Source: Polynucleobacter antarcticus (GTDB lineage Bacteria > Pseudomonadota > Gammaproteobacteria > Burkholderiales > Burkholderiaceae). From it: a DNA stretch of 64,000 bases. The DNA lies in contig NZ_CP028941.1 in the NCBI RefSeq assembly GCF_013307245.1, positions 372,001 to 436,000 of the forward strand, given 5' to 3'. Position 1 is the stretch's first letter. Every line of letters starts with the position of its first letter. Made by a program: the position numbers and the translations under genes. Below are positions 54,562 through 64,000 of this stretch, in pieces. Below the pieces are notes generated by a model. The model saw nothing but the letters and a program-made list of their open reading frames with translations. It ran no database searches and was not told where the DNA came from.

Positions 54562-56223
54562 TTAGCTGAGCTCTGCAGCCGCAAATAAGGCTTTGGTATA
54601 GACCTGACGGGGATGATGAATGAGTGTTTCTGTATCACCAAACTCGACCACCTTACCTTCCTTGAGCACCATCACTTCATGAGACATAGCACGAATCACT
54701 GCCAAATCATGACTAATCATCAAATAAGCCAAGTTGTACTTCTTTTGCAGCTCCGTTAGCAAGGCAAGCACTTGCTTTTGTATCGACACATCTAAGGCCG
54801 AAGTCGGCTCATCCAACACCAAGATCTGTGGCTTCAAAATTAATGCGCGTGCAATTGCAATACGCTGGCGCTGACCACCAGAAAATTCATGGGGGTAACG
54901 GGTGAGCGCAGAACGATCAATACCCACTTCGCGCAAGATATCTACGACGCGCAATTCACGCTCAGTAGCGGATAGATTGGGGAAGTGCACATCCAATCCC
55001 TCCACAACAATATCCATCACACTCATACGAGGAGAAAGTGAGCCAAAAGGATCCTGAAAAATCACCTGCAAGCTTGAACGCATCGCGCGACGCTCTACAG
55101 GCTTCAATCTCTGCCAGTCACTTCCAAGGACATCGACTACGCCAGTAATCTGCGCAGCAGAATCTCCCAGCAAACCTAAAACCGCCATACCTAAAGTCGT
55201 TTTACCAGACCCGGACTCCCCAATCACTCCGATGGTCTGACCCTGCTTGAGTTCAAAACTGACCTTACGCAATACTTGATGGCGTGGTGCAGATTTGAAC
55301 CACGTAGTAGACTCAGTGCCAGGATAAGAAACGGATAAGTTATCGGTCTTTAATAGTACTGGCGCCAAAGGCATCACCGGCGCAATGTCACGCACTGGCT
55401 CGCTATTGACTAGGGCTTTGGTATACGCATTTTCCGGATGCTGGAACACTTTTTTGGTGGGGCCCGCCTCCATCAAATTGCCTTGATTGAGCACCGCAAC
55501 CCGTTGCGCAAAATGCTTCACTAAATTAAGATCATGTGTAATCAATAAGATAGCCATACCGCCATGGTCTTTAGATTCTTCTTGAAGTTCTTTTAATAGA
55601 TCCAATATCTGTAATCGTAAGCTCACATCCAAGGCAGTAGTCGGCTCATCTGCAATTAAGAGTCGTGGCTTACAAGCCAAAGCCATAGCAATCATGGCAC
55701 GCTGGCGTTGACCTCCAGATAATTGATGCGGGTATGCATGAAAGCGTTTCTCAGGCTCTGGAATACCAGTCTTCTTTAGTAATTCAATCGCGGCAGACAT
55801 CGAGTCTGCTTTAGAAATCAGTGGCTGATATACCTGCACAGCCTCAACAATTTGATTGCCAACTGTAAACAAGGGATTGAGAGCAGTCATCGGCTCCTGA
55901 AAGATCATGGCAATCTCCCGCCCCCGAATCTCTCGAATATCTTGCATTGGCAAGGACAGTAAATCACGAGGAGCGCCGTCACCTTGCCCCCCTTGTTGTG
56001 CGCTACCACTCCACAAAATACGGCCTGATGCTTTCGCGCTCTCCGGTTCGAGTCTGAGCGGCGCCAATGCAGTCAGCGTTTTGCCTGAACCTGATTCGCC
56101 CACCAAAGCAACCCGTTCACCCACACCAATGTCTAGATTGAGGTGACTGACTGCAAATTTCTCGCGACGGCCTGCACCAAATGAGATTGAGAAATCTTCG
56201 TAGCGGAGCAAAGGGGAACTCAT
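54562..56223 (-). CDS. yejF: Peptide ABC importer, double ATPase subunit YejF
   Basis: The 553 residues contain two complete ABC ATPase domains in tandem. Domain 1 has GESGSGKTLTAL, LSGGQRQRAMIAMAL and LLIADEPTTALD. Domain 2 has GESGSGKTTLGMAV, FSGGQRQRIAIARAL and LVLDEPTSALD. Each is followed by the oligopeptide-importer C-terminal extension. This matches YejF of the YejABEF importer for oligopeptides and microcin C-like compounds. The start overlaps the yejE stop by four bases (ATGA). Confidence 0.93.
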   Translation of the reverse strand: MSSPLLRYEDFSISFGAGRREKFAVSHLNLDIGVGERVALVGESGSGKTLTALAPLRLEPESAKASGRILWSGSAQQGGQGDGAPRDLLSLPMQDIREIRGREIAMIFQEPMTALNPLFTVGNQIVEAVQVYQPLISKADSMSAAIELLKKTGIPEPEKRFHAYPHQLSGGQRQRAMIAMALACKPRLLIADEPTTALDVSLRLQILDLLKELQEESKDHGGMAILLITHDLNLVKHFAQRVAVLNQGNLMEAGPTKKVFQHPENAYTKALVNSEPVRDIAPVMPLAPVLLKTDNLSVSYPGTESTTWFKSAPRHQVLRKVSFELKQGQTIGVIGESGSGKTTLGMAVLGLLGDSAAQITGVVDVLGSDWQRLKPVERRAMRSSLQVIFQDPFGSLSPRMSVMDIVVEGLDVHFPNLSATERELRVVDILREVGIDRSALTRYPHEFSGGQRQRIAIARALILKPQILVLDEPTSALDVSIQKQVLALLTELQKKYNLAYLMISHDLAVIRAMSHEVMVLKEGKVVEFGDTETLIHHPRQVYTKALFAAAELS

Positions 56224-57245
56224 GAGCGCCCCCCACTCATCCTATTTGCCTTACGAGAATCAAAGGCATCGCGTAGGGCCTCACCCATGAACGTCAGTAG
56301 CAGTAAGGTGGCCACTAAGACAACAAAGGTCGATAAAGAAATCCACCACGCATCTAAATTACTCTTCCCTTGAGAGAGCAATTCGCCCAAGCTAGGCGTC
56401 CCCGGGGGGACACCTAAACCTAAAAAATCTAAACTGGTGAGCGACAAAATAGCAGCACTCATTCTGAAAGGAAGGAAGGTAATCACCGGAGTCAAGCTAT
56501 TAGGCAAGATATGGCGGCGCATAATTTGCAAATTAGTCAGACCTAATGCTCGCGCAGCCCGCACATATTCCAGTGCGCGGTTACGAAAAAATTCAGCGCG
56601 CACATAGTCCGATAAACCCATCCACCCAAAAGCAGCAAGCAAAATTATCAGTAGCCAAATGCTGGGGTTAAAAATAGAAGCAAAAATAATCAGCAGATAG
56701 AGCTCTGGCATCGCTGACCAAATTTCAATCAATCGCTGAGTGATCAGATCAAACCTACCCCCAAAGAACCCCATTAAAGAGCCGGTAATGATGCCAACGC
56801 TCACGCCCACAACAGTCAAAGCCAAGCCAAATAGGATAGATAAACGAAAACCATAAATGAGTCGGGCTAGAACATCGCGCCCACGGTCATCGGTACCTAA
56901 CCAATTATCAAAAGAAGGTGGCGCAGGATTGGGTACTTTGGAAAAGTAATTGAGCGTCTCATAACTATAAGGAATGGGCGGGTAAATGGCCCAGTTTCCT
57001 TTGGTGGTGATGTTCTGCCGTATATCTGGATCTAAAAAATCGGCTGGGGTGGCGAAGTCACCGCCAAATACTCTTTCCGCTTGGGGTTTGATAATCGGGA
57101 AGTAAAACTTTCCTTCGTAACGGACGATCAAAGGCTTATCGTTCGCAATCAACTCAGCGCCCATGCTTAAACCAAATAGGATCATAAAAATCCATAGGCT
57201 AGCGTAACCCATGCGACTGTTTTTAAATCGCTGCCACCGAGTCAT
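56220..57245 (-). CDS. yejE: Peptide ABC importer permease YejE
   Basis: The ATG at 57245 overlaps the yejB stop (ATGA), which fixes the start; a longer frame to 57296 is not needed. The protein has about 341 residues: one N-terminal membrane helix, a periplasmic segment of about 100 residues, and five further helices. The DppC-type features are the DNWLGTDDRGRDVLARLIYG entry and the EYVRAARALGLTNLQIMRRHILPN coupling motif. It pairs with YejB to form the membrane channel of the importer. Confidence 0.93.
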   Translation of the reverse strand: MTRWQRFKNSRMGYASLWIFMILFGLSMGAELIANDKPLIVRYEGKFYFPIIKPQAERVFGGDFATPADFLDPDIRQNITTKGNWAIYPPIPYSYETLNYFSKVPNPAPPSFDNWLGTDDRGRDVLARLIYGFRLSILFGLALTVVGVSVGIITGSLMGFFGGRFDLITQRLIEIWSAMPELYLLIIFASIFNPSIWLLIILLAAFGWMGLSDYVRAEFFRNRALEYVRAARALGLTNLQIMRRHILPNSLTPVITFLPFRMSAAILSLTSLDFLGLGVPPGTPSLGELLSQGKSNLDAWWISLSTFVVLVATLLLLTFMGEALRDAFDSRKANRMSGGRS

Positions 57246-58318
57246 GAGCCACCCCCAGCACCAAACTGAATACGGGGATCGATATAGACATAACAAAGAT
57301 CAGAGATGAGCTTCGTAAACAAGCCAATCAGGGTAAAGAGATATAAGGTGCCAAAGACTACTGGGTAATCCCGACGCATCACCGATTCATAAGCAAGTAG
57401 CCCAAGGCCATCAAGCGAAAATAATGTTTCGATCAGCAATGAACCGGTAAAGAAGGCGCCAATAAACGCTGCCGGAAATCCAGTAACTAATGGCAGTAGC
57501 GCGTTACGAAATACATGCTTCCACAAGACCTGTTTCTCGGTGAGCCCTTTGGCTCTGGCAGTCAAGACATACTGTTTACGAATCTCTTCCAAAAAAGAGT
57601 TCTTCGTTAACATCGTGACTACTGCAAAACTACCTAAGACCGAGGCGGTAATCGGCAGCACCAAGTGCCACAAATAATCCATGACCTTACCCATCAAGGT
57701 CAGCTCACTCCAATTATCTGAGGTGAGGCCCCGTAGTGGAAAGATCTGTAAGAAACTACCTCCCCCAAAAACAACCAGTAGCAATACGCCCAATACAAAA
57801 CCAGGGATAGCGTAGCCCACCAAAATCATGGTGCTCGTCACCGCATCAAAACGGGAGCCATCACGCACTGCCTTGGCAATTCCTAACGGGATCGAGACGA
57901 TATAGGTGAGGAAGAAAGTCCACAAACCAATGCTGATAGAAACCGGTAATTTAGAAACCACTAACTGCCACACACTTTGATGTTGGTAATAGCTCTGTCC
58001 TAAATCAAACTGGGCAAAACGTTTTAGCATCATGAAATAACGCTCTAGGGGTGGCTTATCAAAACCATATAAGGCTTTGACTTGAGCCAAACGCTCTGCA
58101 TCGATTCCCTGTCGACCGCGATACGTACTACCTCCGCCCGATGACTCGGCACTACTTACAGCAGCATCGCCCTTCCCTTTTAACTCTAAGATGAGTTGCT
58201 CGACTGGACCACCCGGTACAAATTGCACCACGGCAAAAGTCAACGTTAAAACACCCAATAAAGTGGGAATCATCAAGAGCACACGCTTGAGAATATATGA
58301 CCACATTTGCCCTTGCAT
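57242..58318 (-). CDS. yejB: Peptide ABC importer permease YejB
   Basis: The ATG at 58318 shares a base with the yejA stop (TAATG), giving 358 residues. An N-terminal helix (YILKRVLLMIPTLLGVLTLTFAV), a periplasmic loop with a Gly/Ser-rich insertion, and five more helices follow. The DppB-type EAA-like motif YVLTARAKGLTEKQVLWKHVFRNALLP marks the contact with the ATPase. It is the first permease of the yej unit. Confidence 0.93.
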   Translation of the reverse strand: MQGQMWSYILKRVLLMIPTLLGVLTLTFAVVQFVPGGPVEQLILELKGKGDAAVSSAESSGGGSTYRGRQGIDAERLAQVKALYGFDKPPLERYFMMLKRFAQFDLGQSYYQHQSVWQLVVSKLPVSISIGLWTFFLTYIVSIPLGIAKAVRDGSRFDAVTSTMILVGYAIPGFVLGVLLLVVFGGGSFLQIFPLRGLTSDNWSELTLMGKVMDYLWHLVLPITASVLGSFAVVTMLTKNSFLEEIRKQYVLTARAKGLTEKQVLWKHVFRNALLPLVTGFPAAFIGAFFTGSLLIETLFSLDGLGLLAYESVMRRDYPVVFGTLYLFTLIGLFTKLISDLCYVYIDPRIQFGAGGGS

Positions 58319-60189
58319 TACTTGGCCCCCGCTTTCCACCAATTGAGCAAAATCCAGGATTCAGCGGTGTAATACAAAGGAGGCTCGGGATAGCGCATCT
58401 CCTTACGATACGCGATGCGGTGGGTAGGGTTGTACCACTGAGGAATGACGTAATAACTATTCCACAGCACGCGATCTAAAGCCCTGGTGGCAGCACGCAA
58501 TTCTTCTCGGGTTTGCGCTCTGACAATCGCCTCTACTAGAGCATCTACTACAGGGGATTGCACCCCAATGACATTGTCAGATCCCTTTTCTTTCGCGGCT
58601 TGACTACCGAAGCGATCCCACAATTCATTTCCGGGGCTTTGCGAGTCCGGGAAACGAATCGTTGTCATGTCAAAATCATATTCATCCATACGCTTTTGAT
58701 GCAAAGCAAAGTCACTAGTTCGGATATCTACCTGGATACCTAACTTTTCTAGATTGCGTACATAAGACGAGATGACCCTTAAAAAGAAAGGGCCGTCTTC
58801 TACCATTTCAAAACGAAAGGGTTCATCCTGCATATTCCGCAAGGCACCATCGCGATATTGCCAGCCTGCTTGGGCTAATAGGTCACGGGCTTTACGTAAA
58901 TTTTGACGCAAACTCTCTGGCGACGCTGTAGAAGGTGCAGCAGGCATTGGCCCAAAGACAACGTCAGGTACCCACTTGGGATATTGCGCCTTTAGTGGTT
59001 TGAGTAATTTGAGTTCAGCCTCAGTAGGCTTTTGAGGGCCATCAAAATTAGCACTGAGATCACTGTTCGTAAAGTAGCTATTGATACGACCATATTGTTC
59101 AAAGAATAATTGTCGATTGAGCCACTCAAAATCGAGTGCATATCCTAAGGCTTGGCGCACACGCGCATCTTGAAAAATGGGTCTGCGCACATTCATCGCA
59201 AAACCTTGCATGCCCGCACCATTGTGATTGATGAATGCCTTCTTTAATAAGGTGCCCTCATTAAAGCGCGGACCAACATAACTTCGCGCCCAGTTTTTAG
59301 CGCGATACTCCACCAAGGTATCAAACTCACCCGCCTTAAAAGCTTCTAAACGCACCGCATCATCGCTGTAAAGCTTGTAGACCACTCGGTCAAAGTTAAA
59401 AAAGCCCACACGTACATTTAAGGTCTTACCACCTTGATCAGCCCAGTAATTGGGGTTGCGCTTAAAGACCATGGTCTTACCCGCTTTGTAAGAATCAATC
59501 ACATAAGGGCCACTACCTAGGGGATGCTCAAAGGTCAACTTATCAAATGGGGTCATCGTGCCATCTGGCTTCTTACCCCACTGTTGAGAAAAGATGGGCA
59601 AAGTACCCACCATGACTGGCAACTCCGGATTGCGATTCTTAAAATCAAAACGTATTACGCGATCGGATACAACGACTGCCTGCTTCACATCGGCATATAC
59701 CGTCTTAAATTGTGGATTGGCTAAGGGACTCATCAAAGTATCAAAACTATGCTTCACATCACTAGCCAGAATAGGACTGCCATCCGAAAACTGCGCCTCA
59801 GGACGAATCCGAAATACCACCGACATCTTGTCCGCTGCCACAGCAATATCTTCTGCGATCAATCCATAGGCGCTAGATACTTCATCAGCACTCCCCACCG
59901 CTAAAGACTCAAACATGAGCTGAGAAACCCCAGGGGCTGTCACACCACGTAAGGTGTATGGATTGAATTTATCAAAACTGGTGCGACGATCCGGATTTGG
60001 CAGGGTCAGCGTGCCGCCCCGCGGTGCATTGGGATTAACGTAGTCGAAATGGCTAAATCCATCGGCATATTTAGGTTTGCCATATTGGGCTATTCCCTGT
60101 CCGGCATGGCCTGCAGTCGCCATCAGCCCGATCAAAGAGGCCAATAGCAGTAAAACAGGGATTTGCCGGTTAAGGGAGAACATAGTCAT
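58318..60189 (-). CDS. yejA: Peptide ABC importer substrate-binding protein YejA
   Basis: About 623 residues from the ATG at 60189 (another at 60183 is equally possible). A signal peptide (VLLLLASLIGLMATAGHA) precedes an SBP family 5 domain. Features are GGTLTLPNPDRRTSFDKFNPYTLRG, VVFRIRPEAQFSDGSPILASDVKHSFD, GSGPYVIDSYKAGKTMVFKRNPNYWA and the late IPQWYNPTHRIAYR. It should capture oligopeptides in the periplasm and pass them to YejBE. It is the first gene of the yejABEF unit and is divergent from fabI across about 50 bases. Confidence 0.93.
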   Translation of the reverse strand: MTMFSLNRQIPVLLLLASLIGLMATAGHAGQGIAQYGKPKYADGFSHFDYVNPNAPRGGTLTLPNPDRRTSFDKFNPYTLRGVTAPGVSQLMFESLAVGSADEVSSAYGLIAEDIAVAADKMSVVFRIRPEAQFSDGSPILASDVKHSFDTLMSPLANPQFKTVYADVKQAVVVSDRVIRFDFKNRNPELPVMVGTLPIFSQQWGKKPDGTMTPFDKLTFEHPLGSGPYVIDSYKAGKTMVFKRNPNYWADQGGKTLNVRVGFFNFDRVVYKLYSDDAVRLEAFKAGEFDTLVEYRAKNWARSYVGPRFNEGTLLKKAFINHNGAGMQGFAMNVRRPIFQDARVRQALGYALDFEWLNRQLFFEQYGRINSYFTNSDLSANFDGPQKPTEAELKLLKPLKAQYPKWVPDVVFGPMPAAPSTASPESLRQNLRKARDLLAQAGWQYRDGALRNMQDEPFRFEMVEDGPFFLRVISSYVRNLEKLGIQVDIRTSDFALHQKRMDEYDFDMTTIRFPDSQSPGNELWDRFGSQAAKEKGSDNVIGVQSPVVDALVEAIVRAQTREELRAATRALDRVLWNSYYVIPQWYNPTHRIAYRKEMRYPEPPLYYTAESWILLNWWKAGAK

Positions 60190-60239
60190 ATGTGCAACAA
60201 TTGTAGATAGCAAATCATATTCGAAGCAAAGGACACATC

Positions 60240-61025
60240 ATGGGCTTTCTCACTGGCAAAAAAATTCTTATTACCGGGCTACTTTCTAACCGTTCCATCG
60301 CCTATGGCATCGCCAAAGCATGTCATCGTGAGGGGGCCGAACTAGCCTTTACCTATGTAGGAGAGCGCTTTAAGGACCGAATCGTTGATTTTGCGAAAGA
60401 ATTCAACACTGAATTGATTTTTGACTGCGATGTTGGCAGTGATGAACAAATTTCTGCACTATTTAAGGATTTGGCTAAATCTTGGCCTCAGTTTGATGGT
60501 TTTGTCCATGCGATCGGCTTTGCCCCCCGTGAAGCGATTGCTGGCGACTTTTTAGAAGGCCTGACTCGTGAAGGCTTCAAAATTGCCCATGACATTTCCG
60601 CCTACAGTTTTCCGGCGATGGCAAAAGAAGCGCTGCCGATGCTGCGTGACAAATCTGCTTTACTCACGCTCACCTATTTAGGTAGCTTGCGTAACGTTCC
60701 TAACTACAACACCATGGGTCTTGCTAAGGCATCCTTAGAAGCATCTGTGCGTTATCTAGCCGGTTCGGTTGGGCCAAAAGGTATTCGTGCGAATGGTATC
60801 TCTGCAGGTCCTATTAAAACGCTTGCTGCTTCTGGCATCAAAGGTTTTGGCAAAATTTTGGAAGCCGTCGAAGCAACTGCACCACTGCGTCGCAATGTCA
60901 CGATTGATGATGTCGGTAATACTGCCGCCTTTTTGATGTCAGATTTAGCCAACGGTATTACTGCAGAAATCATCTACGTCGATAACGGATTTAGCCAAGT
61001 CGTTGGTGGGATGAACGAAATTTGA
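60240..61025 (+). CDS. fabI: Enoyl-[acyl-carrier-protein] reductase (NADH) FabI
   Basis: The 261 residues are full length for FabI. An AAAGGA ribosome site precedes the ATG. The nucleotide-binding start has [24 protein letters not shown], characteristic of the FabI branch of short-chain reductases. The catalytic Tyr-x6-Tyr/Lys region is [17 protein letters not shown]. The substrate-loop region [21 protein letters not shown] is also present. FabI reduces the enoyl-ACP in the last step of each fatty-acid elongation cycle. The gene overlaps the start of chrA. Confidence 0.96.
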   Translation: MGFLTGKKILITGLLSNRSIAYGIAKACHREGAELAFTYVGERFKDRIVDFAKEFNTELIFDCDVGSDEQISALFKDLAKSWPQFDGFVHAIGFAPREAIAGDFLEGLTREGFKIAHDISAYSFPAMAKEALPMLRDKSALLTLTYLGSLRNVPNYNTMGLAKASLEASVRYLAGSVGPKGIRANGISAGPIKTLAASGIKGFGKILEAVEATAPLRRNVTIDDVGNTAAFLMSDLANGITAEIIYVDNGFSQVVGGMNEI

Positions 61026-62389
61026 ATCTGACAGGGCAAAAGTCTGAGACTGCGCCCTCATTAGGGGAGGCTCTCAAGTTTTGGGCTAAGTTGGGCTTTA
61101 TTAGTTTTGGCGGTCCCGCAGGACAAATCGCCATTCTTCATGAAGAGTTAGTTGAGAAGCGTCGCTGGATTTCTGAGCGGCGCTTTTTACATGCTTTGAA
61201 CTATTGCATGTTGCTGCCGGGTCCAGAGGCTCAGCAATTAGTAACCTACATCGGCTGGCTGATGCATCGCACCTGGGGTGGTATTTTGGCAGGCAGCCTA
61301 TTTGTCCTGCCTTCATTAATGATTTTCATTGCCCTATCGTGGATATATCTCACCTTTGGACAAGTACCTTGGATTGCCGCTATCTTCTTTGGCATCAAAC
61401 CTGCAGTGGTAGCGATTGTGTTGCACGCAGCGATGCGTATTGGTAAGCGTACGCTACACAACGCATTACTGCGATGGATAGCAGTCATTTCATTTTTAGC
61501 GATCTTTATCCTCAATCTCGCCTTTCCAATCATTGTTATCTGCGCGGCCTTGTTGGGTATATGGGCTGGTAAACGCTACCCTGAATATTTTCAACAAACC
61601 TCATCATCCTCCCACATCAGTGGCTCAGGAAAAGAGAGTGTTCGCAGTGCAGCATGGATTGACGACCACACCCCCACACCAGAGCATGCTCAGTTCACAT
61701 CCAAAAAATTGATGCGGCATAGTCTGATTACCCTTCTACTATTTTCTCTGCCGTTTTTAGGTCTGGTTTTATTGTTTGGCTGGAAGACCCTCTACCCGCA
61801 AATTGCCTGGTTCTTTACCAAAGCAGCCTTTCTCACTTTTGGTGGTGCATATGCCGTCTTGCCTTATGTATACCAAGGTGCGGTAGATCAATTTCAATGG
61901 CTCAGTGCAGGCCAGATGATGGATGGACTTGCCCTGGGTGAAGCGACTCCAGGACCGCTGATTATGGTGGTGGCATTTGTGGGTTACTTAGCCGGTCATA
62001 TTCAGCATCTGATAGGTCACAGCACCGTGTTCTGGTTTGGGGTATTGGGAGCTTGTGTTGCTACCTGGTTTACTTTTTTACCTTCTTTTTTCTTAGTATT
62101 AGTTGGAGGGCCGCTGATTGAGTCCACTCATGGCAAGCTAGGCTTTACCGCGCCTCTCACGGCCATCTCTGCTGCAGTCGTTGGAGTGATAGCCAACTTG
62201 GGCCTATTTTTTGCTTATCACGTCTTTATTCCGAGTGGCTTAGGCGGCTCCATTTCTTGGATTTCTATTGTAATCTGCCTATTTGCAGGTCTCGCCCTGT
62301 TTAAATTTAATAAAGGCACTATTACGGTCCTAATGGGCTCCGCTGTGGCAGGCCTTCTCAGCTATCTCTTGAGCAGTTTATTAATCTAA
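61022..62389 (+). CDS. chrA: Chromate transporter ChrA, long-chain type
   Basis: The frame starts at a TTG (61022) overlapping the fabI stop and encodes 455 residues. Two homologous halves of about six membrane segments each are joined by a hydrophilic linker (about 200-235). The first half has [18 protein letters not shown] and [15 protein letters not shown]; the second has [20 protein letters not shown] and [21 protein letters not shown]. These paired motifs define the CHR family, which exports chromate or, in some members, related anions. Overlap with fabI suggests co-transcription, though a functional link is not obvious. Confidence 0.93.
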   Translation: MNLTGQKSETAPSLGEALKFWAKLGFISFGGPAGQIAILHEELVEKRRWISERRFLHALNYCMLLPGPEAQQLVTYIGWLMHRTWGGILAGSLFVLPSLMIFIALSWIYLTFGQVPWIAAIFFGIKPAVVAIVLHAAMRIGKRTLHNALLRWIAVISFLAIFILNLAFPIIVICAALLGIWAGKRYPEYFQQTSSSSHISGSGKESVRSAAWIDDHTPTPEHAQFTSKKLMRHSLITLLLFSLPFLGLVLLFGWKTLYPQIAWFFTKAAFLTFGGAYAVLPYVYQGAVDQFQWLSAGQMMDGLALGEATPGPLIMVVAFVGYLAGHIQHLIGHSTVFWFGVLGACVATWFTFLPSFFLVLVGGPLIESTHGKLGFTAPLTAISAAVVGVIANLGLFFAYHVFIPSGLGGSISWISIVICLFAGLALFKFNKGTITVLMGSAVAGLLSYLLSSLLI

Positions 62390-62441
62390 GCATTGCTATA
62401 ACAACGCCTTATTACACATTGACATTGGCATAATAGAATTT

Positions 62442-63329
62442 ATGCGAATCGAAACTCACACCATCACTCACCTCCAAGAATGGCTCGGCAAAACCGAGAC
62501 TCTTCAAGATACCGTTACTGCTGCGCCAGTACGCGCCCTATCAGCTACCCTAGATCGAAATGATGCTGCGCCCAGATCGGGAAGCCTTTTACCTGAGCTG
62601 TGGCATTGGCTCTATTTTTTACCGCATGCCCGTCAATCCGAAATTGGACCCGATGGCCACCCCAAGCGTGGTGGTTTTTTGCCACCGGTGCCCTTGCCCC
62701 GTCGTATGTGGGCAGGCAGTCGTGTGCAGTGGCTTGCACCACTAACAGTTGGTGATGAGATCGAGCGCGTTTCGACTATTGAATCCGTAAGCCATAAAGC
62801 AGGACGTACGGGTGACCTCATTTTTGTTTTAGTGAAACATGAAATTTCTAACTCAAGGGGTTTGGCAATCATTGAAGAGCATGACATTGTCTATCGTGAT
62901 GCGCCTGGGCCAGACGATAAACCAGTAGCACCTAGTGTGGCAGCTACTGCGGCGCCAACAGATGCACAGTGGTCCAAAGTCATTACACCGGATGATGTTT
63001 TGCTATTTCGTTACTCCGCCTTAACTTTTAATGGTCATCGCATTCATTACGATCGTCAATATGTCACTAAAGTAGAAGGCTACCCAGGTTTAATTGTTCA
63101 TGGGCCTTTGATCGCAACGCTTTTAGTGGATCTAGTACGTCAAAGCATTCCAGACTGCACTCTGAAGTATTTTGAGTTCAGAGCAATTCGCCCGACTTTT
63201 GATATTCATCCGTTTAAAGTCAATGCGAAGCCAGATCTTGAAAAAGATCCTTCTGGAAAAACCATTTCTATTTGGGCGCAAGATCACGAAGGCTTGCTCA
63301 CTATGCAAGCTACTGCAGTATTAAACTGA
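62442..63329 (+). CDS. HTD2/mesaconyl-C4-CoA-hydratase-like hot-dog dehydratase
   Basis: The 295 residues form a two-part hot-dog fold of the FAS1-A/HTD2 type. The N-terminal half has PELWHWLYFLPHARQSEIGPDG, GGFLPPVPLPRRMWAGSRV and LTVGDEIERVSTIESV. The C-terminal half has the MaoC-like catalytic segment LFRYSALTFNGHRIHYD and YPGLIVHGPLIATLL. Relatives hydrate mesaconyl-C4-CoA or dehydrate hydroxyacyl thioesters. The exact substrate is not readable. It is followed 35 bases later by an MmgE/PrpD gene on the same strand, which suggests a small-acid CoA pathway. Confidence 0.88.
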   Translation: MRIETHTITHLQEWLGKTETLQDTVTAAPVRALSATLDRNDAAPRSGSLLPELWHWLYFLPHARQSEIGPDGHPKRGGFLPPVPLPRRMWAGSRVQWLAPLTVGDEIERVSTIESVSHKAGRTGDLIFVLVKHEISNSRGLAIIEEHDIVYRDAPGPDDKPVAPSVAATAAPTDAQWSKVITPDDVLLFRYSALTFNGHRIHYDRQYVTKVEGYPGLIVHGPLIATLLVDLVRQSIPDCTLKYFEFRAIRPTFDIHPFKVNAKPDLEKDPSGKTISIWAQDHEGLLTMQATAVLN

Positions 63330-63364
63330 CTTTATTAATCACCGCTTCACAAGATTGAATTAAT

Positions 63365-64000
63365 ATGCCTACCTCCCATTTATCTAAAGAACTTGCTACC
63401 TTCGCATCTCAATTAACAATTGAAGATATTCCAAAGGCGGTAATTGATCGCGCAGAAGACTTATTGGTGGATTGGTTTGGTTCTGCAATTGCAGGCAAAG
63501 GTGCGCGCCCTGTAGAAATCATGACGCAATTTGCCCAGCAGATGGGTGGCTTTAGCACTGATCACCTTGGCTCTGCTGAGATTCTGATTCATCGCACTAG
63601 CTCTAGCCCTTTTTTAGCAGCACTAGCAAATGCAGCCGCTTCACACGTTGCTGAGCAAGATGATGTGCACAATGGCTCGGTCTTTCATCCAGCGACAGTA
63701 GTGTTCCCAGCCGCACTTGCAACAGCGCAGACGATCGGCGCTTCAGGAGAAGATTTTTTAGTGGCCGCCATCGCTGGCTATGAAGTCGGTATTCGGGTAG
63801 GAGAATTTTTAGGTCGCTCTCATTACAAAACCTTTCATACCACTGGTACTGCAGGCACCCTTGCTGCTGCTGCGGCTGTTGGTCATCTACTCAAACTCAA
63901 TCCCGATCAAATGCTCCATGCTTTTGGTTCAGCAGGAACACAGTCTGCTGGTCTTTGGGAATTCTTACGCGATGCGGCAGACTCTAAGCAGTTACATACT
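63365..64000 (+). CDS. MmgE/PrpD family protein, N-terminal part (runs off the window)
   Basis: The ATG at 63365 opens a frame that stays open to the right edge, giving about 212 residues. The MmgE/PrpD signatures are AEDLLVDWFGSAIAGKG, AAASHVAEQDDVHNGSVFHPATVVFPAALA and YKTFHTTGTAGTLAAAAA. Members include 2-methylcitrate dehydratase and cis-aconitate decarboxylase, and many are uncharacterised. The neighbouring hydratase gene fits a role with C4-C6 dicarboxylates. The active-site C-terminal half is not visible. Confidence 0.9.
   Translation, partial: MPTSHLSKELATFASQLTIEDIPKAVIDRAEDLLVDWFGSAIAGKGARPVEIMTQFAQQMGGFSTDHLGSAEILIHRTSSSPFLAALANAAASHVAEQDDVHNGSVFHPATVVFPAALATAQTIGASGEDFLVAAIAGYEVGIRVGEFLGRSHYKTFHTTGTAGTLAAAAAVGHLLKLNPDQMLHAFGSAGTQSAGLWEFLRDAADSKQLHT

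Overview
The window looks like chromosome of a betaproteobacterium of the order Burkholderiales, most likely a Polynucleobacter-type freshwater bacterium. The main evidence is the minus-strand block scpB-rluB-rimP-nusA-infB-rbfA-truB-typA, the intermediate base composition and the overall similarity of the housekeeping proteins. The genus is an inference from protein resemblance, not from a search.

Region 1 (about 0.5-33 kb) is an accessory region for surface adhesion and second messengers. Its core is a minus-strand cluster. It encodes a TolC-type outer-membrane lipoprotein (23295-24917), a fused double ABC exporter of 1525 residues (18711-23288), an HlyD-type adaptor (17462-18667), a LuxR-type regulator with cyclase-like and ATPase-like remnants (15749-17383), a ClpP-like periplasmic serine-protease homologue (14831-15730) and a giant RTX/Calx-beta/von Willebrand A adhesin (6240-14565). 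The adhesin is now split by a one-base frameshift inside a repeat. Around it lie a membrane HD-GYP/PAS/GAF/GGDEF protein, a GAF/HD-GYP protein, a periplasmic-sensor GGDEF/EAL protein, a membrane protein with a decayed GGDEF domain, a MerR-type regulator fused to a class III nucleotide cyclase domain, a LuxR regulator with an unusual receiver, a TPR protein, and a decayed gene for a metallo-beta-lactamase-fold cyclic-nucleotide phosphodiesterase. Five intergenic spaces in this region carry copies of one palindrome, TA-N2-AC-N4-GT-N2-TA. This suggests one regulator coordinates exporter, adhesin and signalling genes.

Region 2 (33-41 kb) is mixed. It holds tRNA-His, dusA, an Xre regulator with its own palindrome, an RluA-family pseudouridine synthase, a TauE/SafE-family transporter, a universal stress protein, a small DUF4258/HTH toxin-antitoxin pair with two operator palindromes, and tex.

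Region 3 (41-52 kb) is the conserved translation and RNA block typA, truB, rbfA, infB, nusA, rimP, rluB, scpB, all on the minus strand.

Region 4 (52-64 kb) has a Tat-type patatin lipoprotein, an outer-membrane protein gene stopped by an in-frame TAG, an NlpC/P60 protein lacking its catalytic cysteine, the yejABEF peptide ABC importer, and a plus-strand run of fabI, chrA, an HTD2/mesaconyl-CoA-hydratase-like gene and the start of an MmgE/PrpD gene. I saw no prophage, insertion sequence, CRISPR array or rRNA.
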